From Nitrosomonas sp. (lineage in GTDB: Bacteria > Pseudomonadota > Gammaproteobacteria > Burkholderiales > Nitrosomonadaceae), in contig NZ_JAMWZS010000021.1 in the NCBI RefSeq assembly GCF_024282095.1, positions 1-46,966 of the forward strand: 46,966 bases of DNA, given 5' to 3'. Position numbers and translations under genes: made by a program. Shown here in pieces: positions 26,975-37,010 of this stretch (its first letter is position 1; each line of letters opens with the position of its first letter). The notes below the pieces were generated by a model. That model did not search any database. It was not told where the DNA came from and saw only the letters and a program-made list of their open reading frames with translations.

Positions 26975-29346
26975 TTGCCGATTTTTGCTAAATGCAACCA
27001 CGTATCCATTATTGAATCGGGATTGAGCGATAAGCTGCTGATGCCTTGTTCATATAGCCAGACGGCGAAATCCGGGTAGTCGGAAGGTCCTTGTCCACAG
27101 ATGCCGATATATTTTCCCTGTTTGCGGCAAGCCGCAATGGCCATTTTGAGTAATTGCTTGACGGCGGGATTACGTTCATCGAACACATGAGCGACCAGGC
27201 TGGAGTCGCGATCGATACCGAGCGTGAGCTGAGTCATATCATTGGAGCCAATGGAAAAACCATCAAAGTACTGTAGAAATTCTTCTGCGAGCAGCGCATT
27301 GGAAGGAATTTCGCACATCATGATCAAGCGTAAGTCGTTCTTGCCGCGCACCAGTCCGTACGAGGCGAGTAGTGCGGTCACTTGTTCGGCTTCTTCCAGT
27401 GTGCGGCAAAAAGGAATCATGATTTCCACATTGGTGAAACGCATATCGTCGCGCACCTTGCGCAAAGCGCGGCATTCCAGCTCAAAGCAATCACGAAAAG
27501 CGGCCGAAAGATAGCGCGATGCGCCCCGAAAACCAATCATGGGGTTTTCTTCATGCGGTTCATAGCGATTCCCCGCGATTAAGTTGGCATATTCATTGGA
27601 TTTAAAATCGGAGGTGCGCACGATGACAGGGTGCGGATAAAACGCTGCCGCCAGCGTTGCGATACCCTCGACCAATTTGTCGACGTAAAAGTCGACCGGA
27701 CTTTGATAGCCTGCGATGCGGCTATTGATTTCATTTTTCAAATCATCGGGTAATTGATCGAACGCCAACAGTGCTTTGGGATGAATGCCGATCATGTTGT
27801 TGATGATGAATTCCAATCGGGCGAGTCCGACTCCCTGATTGGGGATGAGCGAAAATGCAAAAGCATGGGAAGGATTGCCGACATTCATCATGATTTTAAC
27901 CGGCAAATCAGGCAGTTTCCCCGTGTCAGTGGTAGTGTGCTCGAATGGCAGCAAGCCGGCATACACATAACCTGTATCGCCTTCAGCACAAGAAACCGTA
28001 ACTTCCGCTCCATCCTTGATCAGCGTGGTCGCATCACCGCAGCCGACTACCGCGGGAATGCCCATTTCCCTTGCGATAATCGCTGCATGACAAGTGCGCC
28101 CGCCACGATTGGTCACAATCGCAGCGGCCCGCTTCATAATGGGCTCCCAGTCCGGATCGGTCATTTCGGTAACGAGCACATCACCGGGCTGAATTTCATG
28201 CATCTGATTCGTACTCATGATCAGGCGGGCGGTTCCCTGACCAATTTTATGTCCGATCGCCCGGCCTTCTGCGAGCACTGCTCCCGTGCCGTTTAATTTG
28301 AAACGTTCCAGCACCGCATTGGCGCGACTTTCAACGGTTTCAGGACGGGCCTGCACGATGTACAGTTGTCCATCCAGTCCATCCAGCGCCCATTCGATAT
28401 CCATCGGGCGGCCATAATGCTGTTCAATGATCAAAGCCTGACGCGCTAATGCTTCAACTTGAGCATCCGACAGAGAAAATCGCATGCGCCGCTCAGCGTC
28501 CACATCACGGGTCAGTGTGAATGCATCGTTAGTGCTCTTTTTATCGCCATAAATCATTTCAATGGCTTTAGTGCCTAAACGCCGGGAGAGAATCGCAGGG
28601 TGTCCTAAAGTCAAGCCGCGTTTATAAACATAGAATTCATCGGGATTGACAGTACCCTGCACAATTGTTTCGCCTAAACCATACGCGGCGGTAATAAAAA
28701 TAGCATCCCGAAAACCGGATTCAGTATCCAGCGTGAACATCACACCGCTGGCACCCAGGTCGCTGCGCACCATTTTTTGAATGCCGGCCGATAGATATAC
28801 TTTATCGTGCGGAAATTTTTGATGAACGCGATAAGCAATCGCCCGATCGTTATACAGTGAAGCAAATACGATTTTGATCGCTTCGAGAATCTGATCGCGT
28901 CCGCGTACATTCAATAATGTTTCCTGCTGGCCCGCAAACGATGCATCTGCGAGATCCTCAGCGGTCGCAGAGGAGCGCACTGCAAACGAAATTGCAGTCT
29001 GATCACTGCTCGCTACAAGTTTTTCGTAAGCCTGTGACACTGCGGCTAAAATAGTATCCGGCAGTATGGCACTGAGTATCCAACCGCGAATTGTCTTGCC
29101 TGCGGTTGTCAGCGCATTGATATCGTCAACATCCAAAGCATCTAATACATGATTGATACGATCAACCAATCCATTAGCAATCAGAAATTCCCGGTAAGCT
29201 TGAGTCGTGGTGGCAAAACCTGTCGGTACGTTAACGCCTGCTTGTGAGAGGTGGCTGATCATTTCCCCCAGCGAAGCGTTTTTACCGCCAACCAAGCCCA
29301 CATCTTTCATCGTCAACTGATCAAACCAGGCGATATATTCTGTCAT
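26971..29346 (-). CDS. ppsA: Phosphoenolpyruvate synthase
   Basis: Converts pyruvate, ATP and water to PEP, AMP and phosphate; in autotrophs it feeds gluconeogenic and biosynthetic routes. The 791-residue length is standard. The N-terminal ATP-binding domain begins [14 protein letters not shown]. The central swivelling domain has the phosphohistidine H420 in [13 protein letters not shown]. The C-terminal PEP/pyruvate domain includes [25 protein letters not shown] and [13 protein letters not shown]. It overlaps ppsR, its regulator, by four bases. Confidence 0.97.
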   Translation of the reverse strand: MTEYIAWFDQLTMKDVGLVGGKNASLGEMISHLSQAGVNVPTGFATTTQAYREFLIANGLVDRINHVLDALDVDDINALTTAGKTIRGWILSAILPDTILAAVSQAYEKLVASSDQTAISFAVRSSATAEDLADASFAGQQETLLNVRGRDQILEAIKIVFASLYNDRAIAYRVHQKFPHDKVYLSAGIQKMVRSDLGASGVMFTLDTESGFRDAIFITAAYGLGETIVQGTVNPDEFYVYKRGLTLGHPAILSRRLGTKAIEMIYGDKKSTNDAFTLTRDVDAERRMRFSLSDAQVEALARQALIIEQHYGRPMDIEWALDGLDGQLYIVQARPETVESRANAVLERFKLNGTGAVLAEGRAIGHKIGQGTARLIMSTNQMHEIQPGDVLVTEMTDPDWEPIMKRAAAIVTNRGGRTCHAAIIAREMGIPAVVGCGDATTLIKDGAEVTVSCAEGDTGYVYAGLLPFEHTTTDTGKLPDLPVKIMMNVGNPSHAFAFSLIPNQGVGLARLEFIINNMIGIHPKALLAFDQLPDDLKNEINSRIAGYQSPVDFYVDKLVEGIATLAAAFYPHPVIVRTSDFKSNEYANLIAGNRYEPHEENPMIGFRGASRYLSAAFRDCFELECRALRKVRDDMRFTNVEIMIPFCRTLEEAEQVTALLASYGLVRGKNDLRLIMMCEIPSNALLAEEFLQYFDGFSIGSNDMTQLTLGIDRDSSLVAHVFDERNPAVKQLLKMAIAACRKQGKYIGICGQGPSDYPDFAVWLYEQGISSLSLNPDSIMDTWLHLAKIGK

Positions 29347-29734
29347 GGTAACAAAATCCTTCTCAATTCATCGTGATTGCTATCATTATAACCTCGGACG
29401 CTATCAGTTTTTGACAAAGGTGATGGTGGTCGTTGCTGTGCAGCAAGACTGCTTGGCTGCAGGGTAGGTTATCAAAGGCACAAGTAGCGCTAGTTATTTT
29501 TCATGATGGGCTTTTGTGTGCTCAATGACTGAAAAATCACAAAGATCAAGCTGCGGTGTGTATTGAATTACAATGCAAAGCGTGGTGAATAGCGACGTGT
29601 GATATTGATGAACCGGATCTCTTAGACGAGATTAGTAGAATTATGAAAATGAAAAAACACCGGCACGCTGGTGATTGATTGACACTCTCTGACTGATGGG
29701 TTTTGAATCCAAATGGACATTGGATGTGTGAAAT
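29347..29734. other. Intergenic region upstream of ppsA
   Basis: About 390 bp between the ppsA start and the terminator of paralogue B. It should carry the ppsR-ppsA promoter on the minus strand. I see no plausible gene, RNA or repeat. Confidence 0.45.
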
Positions 29735-29740
29735 AAAAAA

Positions 29741-29766
29741 GCGACCACAGATTAATCTATGGTCGC
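29741..29766 (-). terminator. Terminator of paralogue B gene
   Basis: GCGACCA and TGGTCGC form a stem around an AGATTAATCT inner palindrome. On the minus strand it is followed by six T residues (A run at 29735-29740), a standard intrinsic terminator for the gene at 29794-30174. Confidence 0.88.
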
Positions 29767-29793
29767 TCAGTTTCTATTCTTAATTCTTTTGTC

Positions 29794-30174
29794 TTATCTT
29801 ACTGCGCTGGAGTCATCGCCTACATTGAGTTTGGCTTTATTGATCACATTATTTTGCTGTTCCATCGCCAATTTTTTGTGTAGATTAGCATTGTTCAGAT
29901 TTTCGCTTAATTGTTTCTCGTATTCGCGAATATTTGCAGTTGTGTGCGACTGAACATCCTGGCCTTGACGTCCATAATAGAAAGAATGTTCTTCATATTC
30001 TTCGAGTGCTGCTTTGTTTTCTTGTAATTTTGCTTCGGCTTCTTTGGCCAGGTTTTCGTAATGGCTTGCCAAAGCAAAGTGATCTTCGTTATCAATTGCG
30101 TTTTGTGCAAATGCAGATGATGTGAATGAGCCTAATACAAACAAAGATGCGATTAAGAGTGTTGATGTTTTCAT
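29794..30174 (-). CDS. Small periplasmic helical protein, paralogue B
   Basis: The product starts MKTSTLLIASLFVLGSFTSS with cleavage near AFA-QN. The in-frame start 36 bp upstream would place residues before a clear signal peptide, so 30174 is preferred. The mature chain of about 105 residues is charged and probably helical, with EYEEHSFYYGRQGQDVQSHT and ANIREYEK. It is a clear paralogue of 25586-25975 but much poorer in histidine. Function unknown to me. It has its own terminator and an upstream region shared with paralogue A. Confidence 0.76.
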   Translation of the reverse strand: MKTSTLLIASLFVLGSFTSSAFAQNAIDNEDHFALASHYENLAKEAEAKLQENKAALEEYEEHSFYYGRQGQDVQSHTTANIREYEKQLSENLNNANLHKKLAMEQQNNVINKAKLNVGDDSSAVR

Positions 30175-30227
30175 GATGAGTATCCTGTAGTGATGAACGA
30201 ATGGTGCCATCTTAATCCAGTCAATCA

Positions 30228-30277
30228 GGTGCGTATATTGGGGAAACTATTGTTTTTTACTAAGGGTAACCCTTAGA
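30228..30277 (-). promoter_or_regulatory. Conserved upstream region with perfect dyad, paralogue B
   Basis: This matches 26029-26083. It contains the dyad CTAAGGGTAACCCTTAG (30260-30276), symmetrical around one base. On the minus strand the dyad is followed by TAAAAAAC, GTTTCCCC and AATATA. If AATATA is near the -10 box, the dyad would centre near -40, a usual activator position. The GGGT/ACCC form resembles LuxR/NarL-type operators, but no regulator is identified. Confidence 0.55.
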
Positions 30278-30362
30278 CGCTGGTGATTTTGTCTGACAGC
30301 CACACCGGAAGCCGTATACAGGTGAATAATCTCGATCAGTTGATTGAATATTTTTATCGTTT

Positions 30363-31196
30363 TCAACGTTTTTTGCGCTTGCGTGAATGGTTATTCTGCG
30401 GATTCGGATTACTGGTGGTTTGACGCTTGGACCAGATCAACATACCTATCCCCGCCAAAATCATTGGAATGGATAGCCATTGACCCATGGTAACCCCTAA
30501 AGTCAGTACACCCATGAATCCATCTTCCGGTTCGCGGTAGAACTCGGCGAACGAACGTAAAACGCCGTAACCGATCAGGAACATACCGCTAACCGCACCG
30601 GTTGGGCGTGATTTGGCCGAATAAATCCAAATAAATATAAAAAAAACTATGCCTTCAAGCGCAAATTGATACAGCTGGGAGGGGTGGCGAGGTAGTTCGT
30701 CGACATATGGAAAAACCATGCCCCAGGGAACATCGGTGGGACGTCCCCATAATTCTGCATTGATGAAATTGCCAATTCGACCGGCACCGAGTCCTAAAGG
30801 TACCAATGGTGCAATAAAATCGGTTACTGATAGCCATTTCAGTTGGTGTTTATGTGCAACAAGTGACATGGCGATGATGACACCGAGGAATCCGCCGTGA
30901 AAAGACATGCCGCCCTCCCAGATGGCGAAAATTTGCAACGGATGCTCCAGGTAATAACCGAACTGGTAAAACAACACATGTCCCAGGCGTCCACCCAGGA
31001 TCACGCCCAGCATGCCGTAAAACAGCGTATCGTCGAGTATCTCATGGGTAAACACAGAGTGCGGATTATGTTTGATGCGATAACGTCCCAGCAGGATGAA
31101 CAGCGTAAAGCCGAGCAGGTACATCAATCCATACCAATGGACGGAAAGTGGTCCCACTGAAATGGCAACGGGATCAATTTGAGGATGAACGAGCAT
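30363..31196 (-). CDS. lgt: Prolipoprotein diacylglyceryl transferase
   Basis: Inner-membrane enzyme that moves a diacylglyceryl group from phosphatidylglycerol to the lipobox cysteine of prolipoproteins. The 277-residue protein has several hydrophobic segments and the signatures MSFHGGFLG and [20 protein letters not shown], the Lgt family motif. The basic C-terminal tail ([10 protein letters not shown]) is usual. It stands divergent from ilvD. Confidence 0.96.
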   Translation of the reverse strand: MLVHPQIDPVAISVGPLSVHWYGLMYLLGFTLFILLGRYRIKHNPHSVFTHEILDDTLFYGMLGVILGGRLGHVLFYQFGYYLEHPLQIFAIWEGGMSFHGGFLGVIIAMSLVAHKHQLKWLSVTDFIAPLVPLGLGAGRIGNFINAELWGRPTDVPWGMVFPYVDELPRHPSQLYQFALEGIVFFIFIWIYSAKSRPTGAVSGMFLIGYGVLRSFAEFYREPEDGFMGVLTLGVTMGQWLSIPMILAGIGMLIWSKRQTTSNPNPQNNHSRKRKKR

Positions 31197-31302
31197 AGTT
31201 TCGGCCTTATTTACGGTAAAATACTGAGCATTATACCAAGTGCGTTTGTGATAATCGTACGCCTTGTCATAAATTGTATTTTTATCTTATTCAGGAGCAA
31301 GC

Positions 31303-32976
31303 ATGCCAGACAATAAACGTAGCCAGGCCATTACCCAAGGCGCCCAGCACGCACCGAGCCGTGCGATGTTGCGTGCGGTCGGATTTAACGATGGAGATTT
31401 CAACAAGCCGATTGTGGGGGTTGCCAATGGTTACTCTACCATAACACCGTGTAATAAAGGGCTGAATGAACTGTCATTACAAGCGGAATCGGCACTGAGA
31501 CAGGCAGGTGCCATGCCGCAGATGTTCGGTACCATCACGGTGTCGGATGGGATTTCCATGGGTACGGAAGGCATGAAGTATTCGCTGGTGTCGCGCGAGG
31601 TCATTGCTGATTCGATTGAGACCTGCGTACAGGCGGAAAGCATGGATGGCGTGATTGCCATTGGCGGCTGTGACAAGAATATGCCGGGGGCGATGATCGC
31701 CATTGCACGTATGAATGTGCCGGCGATTTTTGTATATGGTGGCACGATTAAACCGGGACATTATAAAGGCCAGGATCTGACCATCGTCAGCGCCTTCGAG
31801 GCAGTCGGGCAGCATAGCGCGCATAAGATAGACGATGAGGAATTGCTGCAGATTGAACGCCACGCCTGCCCCGGCGCTGGTTCTTGTGGTGGCATGTTCA
31901 CGGCCAATACCATGTCATCCGCTTTTGAAGCGATGGGAATGAGTCTGCCGTATTCTTCAACGATGTCCGCTGAAGACAATGAAAAGCTGGTGAGTGCAGG
32001 ACAGTCCGCCGAAGTATTGGTCAACGCCATCAGACAACAAATTCTGCCGCGCGACATCATTACCCGCAAATCGGTGGAAAATGCCATTGCGGTGATCATG
32101 GCGGTGGGTGGTTCTACCAATGCGGTACTGCATTTTCTGGCGATTACGCACGCGGCGGAAATTCCATTCAGTATCGATGATTTCGAGCGGATTCGCGGCA
32201 AAGTACCGGTGTTGTGTGACCTGAAACCTTCCGGGCGCTATGTCACGGCTGATCTGCACCAAGCGGGTGGTATTCCGCAAGTGATGAAAATGCTGCTGGT
32301 GCATGGCTTACTGCATGGGGACTGCATCACCATCAGCGGACAAACCATCGCAGAAGTCTTGCAAAATATTCCGGATACACCACGCGCCGATCAGAATGTG
32401 ATCCGCCAATGGGATAATCCGATGTATGCGCAAGGACATCTGGCGATTCTGAAAGGCAATCTGTCCACCGAAGGTTGCGTGGCGAAAATTTCAGGAATCA
32501 AAAATCCCAAAATTACCGGACCTGCGCGCGTGTTTGAGTCGGAAGAAACCTGCATGGCGGCGATTCTGGCGCGCAAAATCCAACCCGGCGATGTGGTGGT
32601 GATCCGTTATGAAGGACCCAAAGGCGGACCCGGCATGCGCGAAATGCTGTCGCCGACTTCGGCCTTGATTGGTGAAGGCTTGGGCGATTCCGTCGGATTG
32701 ATTACCGATGGGCGTTTTTCCGGTGGTACTTATGGCATGGTGGTCGGACACGTTGCACCGGAGGCCTTTGTTGGTGGCACCATTGCACTGGTACAAGAAG
32801 GTGACTCGATTACCATTGATGCGGAGCAGCGATTGCTGCAATTAAATGTAGCGGATGCAGTGCTGGCACAGCGGCGCGCAGCCTGGCAGCCGCCGCAACC
32901 GCGTTATTCACGCGGGGTGCTGGCCAAGTATGCGAAACTGGTATCCAGCGCCAGCGCCGGTGCGATAACGGATTAA
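31303..32976 (+). CDS. ilvD: Dihydroxy-acid dehydratase
   Basis: Dehydrates 2,3-dihydroxy-isovalerate and its isoleucine-pathway homologue to the keto acids in branched-chain amino-acid synthesis. The 557-residue protein has cysteines in TITPCNKG (C50), GGCDKNMPG (C123) and [11 protein letters not shown] (C189, C195), the iron-sulfur and active-site region of IlvD/Edd proteins. [19 protein letters not shown] near the C-terminus is typical of IlvD. The ribosome site AGGAGC precedes the ATG. Confidence 0.97.
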   Translation: MPDNKRSQAITQGAQHAPSRAMLRAVGFNDGDFNKPIVGVANGYSTITPCNKGLNELSLQAESALRQAGAMPQMFGTITVSDGISMGTEGMKYSLVSREVIADSIETCVQAESMDGVIAIGGCDKNMPGAMIAIARMNVPAIFVYGGTIKPGHYKGQDLTIVSAFEAVGQHSAHKIDDEELLQIERHACPGAGSCGGMFTANTMSSAFEAMGMSLPYSSTMSAEDNEKLVSAGQSAEVLVNAIRQQILPRDIITRKSVENAIAVIMAVGGSTNAVLHFLAITHAAEIPFSIDDFERIRGKVPVLCDLKPSGRYVTADLHQAGGIPQVMKMLLVHGLLHGDCITISGQTIAEVLQNIPDTPRADQNVIRQWDNPMYAQGHLAILKGNLSTEGCVAKISGIKNPKITGPARVFESEETCMAAILARKIQPGDVVVIRYEGPKGGPGMREMLSPTSALIGEGLGDSVGLITDGRFSGGTYGMVVGHVAPEAFVGGTIALVQEGDSITIDAEQRLLQLNVADAVLAQRRAAWQPPQPRYSRGVLAKYAKLVSSASAGAITD

Positions 32977-32993
32977 TCTCTGTGAGTTCATTT

Positions 32994-33013
32994 CCTCGTC
33001 CCTTGGGGCGAGG
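32994..33013 (+). terminator. Probable ilvD terminator hairpin
   Basis: CCTCGTCCC and GGGGCGAGG form a stem with a minimal TT loop 18 bp after the ilvD stop, followed by TGTTTC. The GC-rich stem is strong but the T run is short. Confidence 0.6.
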
Positions 33014-33268
33014 TGTTTCATTGGCAGAACACGTTGCAGCGTCAGTACCCGTACCTGCTTATTTTAACGCTTGTACCGGAACTAATTAATTTACCATCAA
33101 GTCTTAGCAAAGCCGCTTCATCAGAGGCAGCAGCGGGTTCTGTAGGCGCTTGGGTATGCACGGCAACAGGTTGCATGCCGGAAATAACAAATCTGCAGGA
33201 TTTGATGCACATATGTAAAGTTCAGGGTAGAATGAAAACCCTTTTATAATTTTAATAAGGAAAAAAAT

Positions 33269-33580
33269 ATGAAAAGAGTGTTAATAGGAGCCGTTGCTGC
33301 GTCAGCCTTATTATTGGCTGGTGTTGCACAAGCAAATGCAGATCTGGCAAAAAATAGTGGCTGTTTGAATTGCCATGCTGTTGAAACCAAGTTGGTCGGT
33401 CCAGCGCTGAAAGAAATCGCCGCTAAATATGCAGGTCAAGCTGATGCTTCTGCGTATTTGGCAGACAAAATCCTGAAGGGAAGCAATGGTGTTTGGGGTC
33501 CAATTCCAATGCCACCTAATGCTGCTGTTAGCCCAGAAAATGCTAAAGTATTAGCAGATTTTATTCTGACACTGAAGTAA
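33269..33580 (+). CDS. Periplasmic cytochrome c-552 (class I)
   Basis: A 103-residue precursor with a signal peptide (MKRVLIGAVAASALLLAGVA..QANA). The mature chain of about 80 residues has one heme site CLNCH and a methionine ligand in GPIPMPPN. It closely resembles Nitrosomonas europaea cytochrome c-552 (VETKxVGPALKxIAAKYA, GVWGxIPMPPN, ILTLK), which carries electrons between the hydroxylamine-oxidation branch and terminal oxidase. It has its own ribosome site (AAGGA) and terminator. A TATAAT at 33245-33250 is too close to the start to be trusted as the -10 box. Confidence 0.95.
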   Translation: MKRVLIGAVAASALLLAGVAQANADLAKNSGCLNCHAVETKLVGPALKEIAAKYAGQADASAYLADKILKGSNGVWGPIPMPPNAAVSPENAKVLADFILTLK

Positions 33581-33600
33581 GTCATTTAGGTTACAGAAAA

Positions 33601-33627
33601 GCCGACGCGTAATAACGTCGGCTTTTT
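33601..33627 (+). terminator. Terminator of the cytochrome c-552 gene
   Basis: GCCGACG and CGTCGGC form a 7-bp stem with an 8-base loop followed by five T residues, 20 bp after the stop codon. It is a standard intrinsic terminator. Confidence 0.92.
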
Positions 33628-33669
33628 ATTTGGATAATTATTTTTATTTTTGTACCCGCCGGGGGTGAG

Positions 33670-34083
33670 ATGAAAACTCGAATCAAGTGGAAAGGCAATG
33701 TCAGTTTTTTAGCTGAATCAGGCAGCGGTCATTCGGTATTGATGGATGGTGCGCCGGAGGCGGGCGGACAGAATCTCGGGCCACGCCCGATGGAAATGCT
33801 GTTGATGGGGCTGGGCGGTTGTACCACGTTTGATGTGGTACTGATTTTGAAAAAAAGCCGCCAGGATATTACGGATTGTGTTGTAGAGATTGAAGCCGAA
33901 CGCGCACCCGTTGATCCAAAGGTGTTTACGCACATTCACCTGCATTTCATCATTACTGGCAACAACTTGAATCCGCAACAGGTTGAGCGTGCGATTAATC
34001 TGTCATCTGAGAAATATTGCTCGGCATCAATCATGCTCAAAGAGACAGTTAAAATAACGCATGATTTTGAGATTATCCATTGA
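33670..34083 (+). CDS. OsmC/Ohr-family protein, YhfA-like
   Basis: A 137-residue OsmC-fold protein. Both redox cysteines of the family are present, one in GLGGCTTFDVV and one in EKYCSASIML. The GPRPMEMLLMGLGGC segment is typical of the YhfA subgroup. Members reduce organic hydroperoxides in some cases, but the substrate of this subgroup is unclear. It is a single gene with ribosome site GGGGGTGAG, convergent with lipA. Confidence 0.87.
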   Translation: MKTRIKWKGNVSFLAESGSGHSVLMDGAPEAGGQNLGPRPMEMLLMGLGGCTTFDVVLILKKSRQDITDCVVEIEAERAPVDPKVFTHIHLHFIITGNNLNPQQVERAINLSSEKYCSASIMLKETVKITHDFEIIH

Positions 34084-34118
34084 TAACGATGTGATTTGCT
34101 GAGTAATCAGCATCGCTG

Positions 34119-35063
34119 TTATAACAAACCGGATTCATGGGCCTGCTGGTCTGCATGATAGCTGGAGCGTACCATCGGTCCGCAGGCAGCATGACTGAAA
34201 CCCATCGCCAACGCTGCTTGCTCAAACACTTTGAAACCTTCGGGTGTGACATAACGCATGACCGGCAAATGACCGATACTGGGTTGTAAATATTGACCAA
34301 TGGTCAGCATTTCCACATTGTGTTCACGCAAATCACGCAATACCGCCATAATTTCTTCATCGGTTTCACCTAATCCAAGCATGAGTCCTGATTTAGTCGG
34401 AATGTGAGGAAAATCCGCTTTAAAGTCTTTCAGAAGTTTCAGCGAATTCGCATAATCAGCCCCTGGACGGCATTGTTTGTACAATCTCGGTACAGTTTCC
34501 AGATTATGGTTCAGGACATCCGGCGGGCAAGCGGCGAGCTTTTCCAACGCAACTTCCAGGCGGCCTCTGAAGTCCGGCACCAGCGTTTCGATTTTTGTGT
34601 GTGGCGAGTGCGTGCGTATTTCACGGATACAATCGGTAAAGTGTTGCGCGCCACCATCGCGCAGATCGTCGCGATCAACGCTGGTAATCACGACGTACTT
34701 CAACTTCATGGCCGCAATTGATTGCGCCAGATGCAGCGGTTCGTCGGCATCCGGTGGTTTGGGTCTGCCATGTGCAACGTCGCAGAACGGGCAGCGGCGG
34801 GTACATAGATCACCCAGAATCATGAATGTGGCGGTACCTTTACCAAAACATTCGCCAATGTTGGGGCAGGAAGCTTCTTCGCAGACGGTGTGCAGTTTAT
34901 GCTCCCGTAATAGCCGTTTGACCTCGTAATACTGCTCACTGTTGGACGAGCGAACGCGAATCCATGAGGGTTTACGCAGTAGATCGCTACGTGACTGCGG
35001 GGTGATTTTTACGGGATTGCGTGCCGTTTTGTCGGCGCCTTTTTGGCGAGTATCAGTGGTCAT
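34119..35063 (-). CDS. lipA: Lipoyl synthase
   Basis: Radical-SAM enzyme that inserts two sulfurs into octanoyl-protein to make lipoyl groups. The 314-residue product starts [16 protein letters not shown]. It has the auxiliary cluster motif C61-x4-C66-x5-C72 and the radical-SAM motif C87-x3-C91-x2-C94 (CTRRCPFC). ATG 35063 overlaps the lipB end by 11 bp; an upstream in-frame start would overlap lipB more and lacks family residues. It acts directly after lipB in the pathway. Confidence 0.96.
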   Translation of the reverse strand: MTTDTRQKGADKTARNPVKITPQSRSDLLRKPSWIRVRSSNSEQYYEVKRLLREHKLHTVCEEASCPNIGECFGKGTATFMILGDLCTRRCPFCDVAHGRPKPPDADEPLHLAQSIAAMKLKYVVITSVDRDDLRDGGAQHFTDCIREIRTHSPHTKIETLVPDFRGRLEVALEKLAACPPDVLNHNLETVPRLYKQCRPGADYANSLKLLKDFKADFPHIPTKSGLMLGLGETDEEIMAVLRDLREHNVEMLTIGQYLQPSIGHLPVMRYVTPEGFKVFEQAALAMGFSHAACGPMVRSSYHADQQAHESGLL

Positions 35064-35724
35064 GATGGTAAGTTGATATTCCTTTGAGAAGTTTTTCTTG
35101 TAATTGATCGGCAAGTTTACTGCTTAAAATTTCCAATCCGTCGGTGATCCCCAAATCTTTGGTTTGTGTGACTCGTAAGCCTTGATAACCGCACGGGTTG
35201 ATATAGGAGAAAGGCGTTAAATCCATATCCACATTGAGTGCGATGCCGTGGTAGCAATAATTCTTTTTGATTTTGAGTCCCAGTGCCGCAATTTTCGCAT
35301 TATCGACATAGACCCCGGGCGCTTCAATGCGGCCAATTGCATGAATACGATAGGATTTTAGCAAGTCTATCACGGCGTTTTCCATACTTCTGACCAATTC
35401 CCGCACGCCAAACTTCAAGCGACGTATATCCAATAGTAAATAAGCGATGACTTGCCCTGGCCCATGATAAGTGATCTGGCCGCCCCGGTCTGTTTTAATC
35501 AAATCAATGCCATGGTTGTGCAACAAATGTTCCGGTTTTCCCGCAATGCCTTGAGTAAACACGGGGAAGTGCTGTAATAACCAAATTTCGTCGCAAGTTT
35601 CCGCTGTGCGTGCATGGGTAAAATCTTTCATAGCCTGCCAGGTTGTTTGGTAATCGGACAATCCGAGTGTTCTGACGATGAAGTGCTGATATCCGTCCGG
35701 TGCTGAGGAATAATTTTGCAGCAT
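35053..35724 (-). CDS. lipB: Octanoyl-[ACP]:protein octanoyltransferase
   Basis: Transfers octanoate from ACP to the lipoyl domains of 2-oxoacid dehydrogenases and GcvH. The 223-residue protein has [20 protein letters not shown] and the catalytic dyad: the cysteine in [12 protein letters not shown] and the lysine in [12 protein letters not shown]. It overlaps lipA and begins 6 bp after the ybeD-like gene, forming the operon dacA-dat-ybeD-lipB-lipA. Confidence 0.96.
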   Translation of the reverse strand: MLQNYSSAPDGYQHFIVRTLGLSDYQTTWQAMKDFTHARTAETCDEIWLLQHFPVFTQGIAGKPEHLLHNHGIDLIKTDRGGQITYHGPGQVIAYLLLDIRRLKFGVRELVRSMENAVIDLLKSYRIHAIGRIEAPGVYVDNAKIAALGLKIKKNYCYHGIALNVDMDLTPFSYINPCGYQGLRVTQTKDLGITDGLEILSSKLADQLQEKLLKGISTYHHDH

Positions 35725-35730
35725 GACCGA

Positions 35731-36003
35731 TTACAATACCACGGCGACCATGGGATGATCCGATAGTGCCTGATAGAGTGCATCCAGTTGTGGCCGGGAA
35801 GTGGCGCGAATGGTGCAGGTGATACTTAAATAAGTGCCGTTTTTGCTGGCCCTGACCGACATGGTTGCGGTGTCGAAGTCAGGAGCGTGATATTTGACGA
35901 TGGCCAGCGCGGTTTGAGTGAAGTCCTGCTGCGCTTTTCCCATAATTTTGATGGGAAAATCACAGGGGTACTCAATTAAAGAAGGCTGCTCTGTCATGTG
36001 CAA
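35731..36003 (-). CDS. ybeD: DUF493 protein YbeD
   Basis: A 90-residue member of the DUF493/YbeD family (IEYPCDFPIKIMGKAQQDFT, SKNGTYLSITCTIRATSRPQ, LDALYQALSDHPMVAVVL). The fold resembles a small ACT-like regulatory domain; the role is unknown, though it is usually found beside lipB as here. Confidence 0.92.
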   Translation of the reverse strand: MHMTEQPSLIEYPCDFPIKIMGKAQQDFTQTALAIVKYHAPDFDTATMSVRASKNGTYLSITCTIRATSRPQLDALYQALSDHPMVAVVL

Positions 36004-36042
36004 AATTGAAAACTGCTTAAGTTCAAATATCCCAGGCGATTC

Positions 36043-36912
36043 TTAGCGACTTGCAGCATCCGAAGGGCGGCCACGCATGTCTGTGGCTTTATATTGCTGA
36101 TACAGCGCATGCAGCTGAGTAAACATGGCGCCTGGTTTTCCATTGCCTACGGGGTTGTTGTCCAGCGATGTGATCGGCATGATTTCCTTGGTGGACGATG
36201 TCAGCAGGATTTCATCGGCTGTGCGTACTTCCGCTTCTGAGATTTCTCTGATTTCATGCGGGATTTGATTGGCTGCCGCCAGTTCCAGAACGACATCATA
36301 CGTGATCCCAGGTAACATCAGATGGCTCTTCGGCGGCGCCAACAGCACTTTGTTTTTGACCACAAACATGTTGCTGGCCGCGCCTTCCGTGAGAAATCCA
36401 TCCCGAATCAGGATGGTCTCAAGCGCCTGCACATCCACTGCCAATTGACGCAGCAGCACATTGGGCAATAGTGATATGGCTTTGACGTCGCAGCGTATCC
36501 AGCGATTATCCATGGCGGTAATGGCAGCTGCGCCGCTGATCAGCAGTTCTGCGGGTGGCGGCAATAACGGATTGCTCATGATAAAGACAGTGGGGGGGAC
36601 ATTAGCGGGAAAAGCGTGATCCCGTTTTGCCACGCCGCGCGTGATGTGCAGATAAAGATACTGATCTTCGCCTGCGTTTTTGGCGATGATTTGCTCCAGT
36701 AAATTCTGCCATGCTTCATTACTGAACGGATTTTTCAGGCGAATTCCATCCAGGCTGTGCTGCAGCCGATCGAGGTGATTGGTGAGGCGGAATGGTTTGC
36801 GTGAATAAGCGGGAATCACTTCATACACACCGTCACCAAAAATAAAGCCACGATCCAGAACAGGAATGTATGCTTCTTCAATGGGCATAAATTTACCGTT
36901 CAGATATATCAT
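36043..36912 (-). CDS. dat: Class IV aminotransferase, D-amino-acid transaminase type
   Basis: A PLP enzyme of the branched-chain/D-alanine aminotransferase family, predicted to interconvert D-alanine and D-glutamate with their keto acids. The 289-residue product starts MIYLNGKFMPIEEAYIPVLD with RGFIFGDGVYEVIPAY following. The PLP lysine is expected within RGVAKRDHAFP or the later segment around FLTEGAASNMFVVKNK, whose EGAxSN is typical. ATG 36912 follows AAAAGGG at good distance. Next to dacA, a role in cell-wall D-amino acids is likely. Confidence 0.87.
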   Translation of the reverse strand: MIYLNGKFMPIEEAYIPVLDRGFIFGDGVYEVIPAYSRKPFRLTNHLDRLQHSLDGIRLKNPFSNEAWQNLLEQIIAKNAGEDQYLYLHITRGVAKRDHAFPANVPPTVFIMSNPLLPPPAELLISGAAAITAMDNRWIRCDVKAISLLPNVLLRQLAVDVQALETILIRDGFLTEGAASNMFVVKNKVLLAPPKSHLMLPGITYDVVLELAAANQIPHEIREISEAEVRTADEILLTSSTKEIMPITSLDNNPVGNGKPGAMFTQLHALYQQYKATDMRGRPSDAASR

Positions 36913-37010
36913 GCGAGCCCTTTTGATAGTTTGAATAGAATTAGGATATTCCAAAAATTCAAGATTCTAAACACAGCGAGTAACAAAACGTTGTGGCGAA
37001 ATCCGGATTT

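Noticed and set aside
33013-33249. 78-codon frame between ilvD and cytochrome c-552
   Set aside because: It begins within the ilvD terminator hairpin, has no ribosome site and an uneven composition; more likely the leader of the cytochrome gene.
33221-33250. TATAAT box directly upstream of the cytochrome c-552 gene
   Set aside because: It would place the transcript start only about 10 bases before the start codon, overlapping the ribosome site; the true promoter is probably further upstream.
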